Shown piece by piece: positions 62,517 through 64,000 of a stretch of 64,000 nt of DNA. The translations under genes were made by a program, and so were the position numbers. This DNA comes from Leucobacter insecticola (GTDB lineage Bacteria > Actinomycetota > Actinomycetes > Actinomycetales > Microbacteriaceae). The first letter of the stretch is position 1. Each line of letters begins with the position of its first letter. The notes beneath the pieces are model-generated. The model ran no database searches. It was not told where the DNA came from and worked only from the letters and a program-made list of their open reading frames with translations. The stretch covers positions 1,922,001 to 1,986,000 of the forward strand of contig NZ_CP049934.1 in NCBI RefSeq assembly GCF_011382965.1. Reading direction: 5' to 3'.

Positions 62517-63281
62517 CTACTCGTCCCCGGCCAGCTCCGCCTGCACCTCGGAGGTGAGATCAAAGTTCGAGTAGACGTTCTGCACATCGTCGCTGTCTTC
62601 GAGCGCATCGATAATCTGAAACACCTTGCGTGCCGTGGCGGCGTCAATCTCCACCTTCAGGCTCGGCACGAATTCTGCATCGGCTGCCTCATAATCGATG
62701 CCTGCATCGACGAGGGCAGTACGGGCCGCAACCAGCTCTGAGGCCTCTGTGATGACCTCGAAAGCTTCGCCGTTGGGGGTCAGATTGACCTCTTCTGCTC
62801 CGGCGTCGAGCACGGCGTCGAGCACATCGTCTTCGGTGGTGCCCTCAGCGGGAACCGTGATGACGCCCTTGCGGGCAAAGTTGTAGGCGACGCTGCCGGG
62901 ATCGGCGAGAGTGCCACCGTTACGGCTGAGCGCGGTGCGTACCTCGGCGGCGGCGCGGTTCTTGTTGTCGGTGAGGCACTCGACCATGAGGGCGACGCCA
63001 TTTGGTCCGTAGGCCTCGTACATGATGGTGAGGTACTCAACCGCGTCGCCGTCGATACCGGCTCCGCGCTTGATCGCGCGCTCAATGTTGTCTCCGGGAA
63101 CGGAGTTCTTCTTTGCCTTGTGGACCGCATCGGCGAGCGTCGGGTTGCCGGCAAGATCGGCGCCGCCCATGCGCGCCGCGACCTCAATATTCTTGATGTA
63201 CTTGGCAAACGCCTTCGCACGGCGACTGTCGATAATCGCCTTCTTGTGCTTTGTCGTTGCCCACTTGGAGTGACCTGACAC
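62517..63281 (-). CDS. yebC: YebC/PmpR-family protein
   Basis: The 254-residue product shows the family start [20 protein letters not shown] and the [14 protein letters not shown] motif. YebC proteins were named transcription regulators; recent work links them to translation of proline-rich stretches, so the role is not settled. The GTG at 63281 with AAGGGG 8 bases upstream is chosen over the far longer open frame. It precedes ruvC. Confidence 0.93.
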   Translation of the reverse strand: MSGHSKWATTKHKKAIIDSRRAKAFAKYIKNIEVAARMGGADLAGNPTLADAVHKAKKNSVPGDNIERAIKRGAGIDGDAVEYLTIMYEAYGPNGVALMVECLTDNKNRAAAEVRTALSRNGGTLADPGSVAYNFARKGVITVPAEGTTEDDVLDAVLDAGAEEVNLTPNGEAFEVITEASELVAARTALVDAGIDYEAADAEFVPSLKVEIDAATARKVFQIIDALEDSDDVQNVYSNFDLTSEVQAELAGDE

Positions 63282-63378
63282 GGGATCTGCCCCTTTTCTA
63301 CGGTGTGTTGATTGCTGAAGTGAGTCTATCTGCAGGGTCGCGGAGAGGTCGCGGTGAAAGCCCTGCGATGCGAGGGTG

Positions 63379-63921
63379 CTAAGGGTGCGGCCAGGCCGCA
63401 GCAAAGGAGGCGCGTACATCACCGAGCAGCTGCGGGAGTGCCTTCGTCTTTGCGATGATCGGAAAGAAGTTTGAATCGGCAGCCCAGCGGGGCACGATGT
63501 GCTGATGCAGGTGCGCCGCGACTCCGGCCCCGGCGATCTCTCCCTGGTTCATGCCGATATTGAAACCCTGGCAGCCCATCACCTCGCGGGCGACTCGCAT
63601 CGCCACCTGTGTCAGAGCCGCGACCTCCGCGACCTCTTCCCGCGTCGCCTCGTCATAAAGCGATACATGGCGATAGGGGCAGACCAACATGTGTCCGTTG
63701 TTGTAGGGAAACAGGTTGAGCAGCACATAGGCGGTCTCACCCCGGGCAACAATGAGCGCGTCTTCATCGCTGCGCTTTGGCGCCTCGCAGAAGGGGCAGT
63801 CAGTGTGGTCCGGTTGGTGGTGATCCGCGACGTAGACCATGCGATGTGGCACCCACAGTCGCGCCATACCATCGGGCTCCCCGACGGCGGCGGTGGTCTG
63901 AAGGCTCTCTACTCCGTCCAC
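63379..63921 (-). CDS. HIT-family nucleotide-binding protein
   Basis: The 180-residue product carries the HIT triad [10 protein letters not shown] near residue 137, the [15 protein letters not shown] segment and a CPFC zinc-like pair near residue 42. HIT enzymes hydrolyse or phosphorolyse nucleotide conjugates such as Ap4A; the substrate is unknown. The GTG start overlaps the thrS stop by 13 bases. In many actinobacteria pgsA and mannosyltransferase genes follow; here yebC follows directly. Confidence 0.9.
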   Translation of the reverse strand: MDGVESLQTTAAVGEPDGMARLWVPHRMVYVADHHQPDHTDCPFCEAPKRSDEDALIVARGETAYVLLNLFPYNNGHMLVCPYRHVSLYDEATREEVAEVAALTQVAMRVAREVMGCQGFNIGMNQGEIAGAGVAAHLHQHIVPRWAADSNFFPIIAKTKALPQLLGDVRASFAAAWPHP

Positions 63922-64000
63922 GCGGTCGACACCTGCTCGTGGGACTCGATCGACCTGACGATGCGTTCGATCGCCTCATTGATAGGCACACCGTTCAGCT
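63909..64000 (-). CDS. thrS: Threonyl-tRNA synthetase, C-terminal end (partial)
   Basis: A minus-strand frame enters from the right edge and ends at TAG (63909-63911). The visible residues include NGVPINEAIERIVRSIESHE, matching the end of actinobacterial ThrRS (the NGVP-EAI-RIV helix). thrS-HIT is a conserved pair, and the overlap fits this. Only 29 residues are visible. Confidence 0.75.
   Translation of the reverse strand, partial: LNGVPINEAIERIVRSIESHEQVSTAWTE

Overview
The window is high-GC actinobacterial chromosome, almost fully coding. Gene content and order point to the Microbacteriaceae: whiA-rapZ-uvrC, an ileS-folC-DUF4233-ndk cluster with an actinobacterial T-box, paired clpP genes, RbpA, WhiA, and a complete C50-carotenoid cluster with heterodimeric lycopene cyclase. 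Leucobacter or a near relative is my best guess; that is an inference, not a search result. I see no transposase, integrase, phage gene or CRISPR array.

Layout: 1-7 kb holds central carbon metabolism and envelope genes (tal end, pgi, VIT transporter, rbpA, secG, tpiA, pgk, sodA, whiA). 7-17.4 kb is a DNA-repair block (rapZ, uvrC, uvrA with an SOS box, uvrB, ycaQ) interrupted by a VOC/AraC pair. 17.4-26.3 kb holds a YidC paralog, two membrane proteins of unknown function, ndk, DUF4233, folC and ileS with its T-box. 26.5-30.5 kb runs on the plus strand (GyrI-like protein, valS, a small protein, a lipoprotein). 30.5-35 kb is the Clp/trigger-factor proteostasis block with a ClgR-like operator. 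35-47.3 kb is the accessory-looking part: tRNA-Pro, tRNA-Gly with a duplicated 3' end, a gamma-carbonic anhydrase, a membrane-tethered ECF sigma factor, and two giant sortase-anchored surface proteins separated by tRNA-Asn. 47.4-50.3 kb has an orphan ABC ATPase and dnaG. 50.4-56.2 kb is the carotenoid operon idi-crtE-crtB-crtI-crtYe-crtYf/Eb. 56.2-64 kb has dgt, dusB, uppS, recO, a TRIC channel, a coiled-coil membrane protein, ruvC, yebC, a HIT protein and the thrS end.

The sequence carries at least 14 apparent single-base deletions, in 12 genes that include essential ones (rbpA, ileS, valS, dnaG) and the usually essential clpX. Thirteen lie in G/C runs read as 4 or 5 bases, and one is next to a run of 3. 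Restoring one base to each run restores the family sequence. The simplest reading is systematic homopolymer under-calling in the assembly, so I annotate these loci as whole genes and warn against the false fusions and false pseudogenes it creates, notably a 1599-codon IleS-FolC reading frame.

The most interesting biology is the surface module. A single polypeptide joins an ECF sigma factor, a zinc-binding anti-sigma-like motif, a membrane span and an exported domain, and it lies directly downstream of a large LAxTG-anchored protein and near a second, LPxTG-anchored one. Also worth attention are the tRNA-Gly footprint, an in-frame CrtYf-CrtEb fusion, the lysine/alanine/proline tail on trigger factor, and the SOS, ClgR and T-box control elements.
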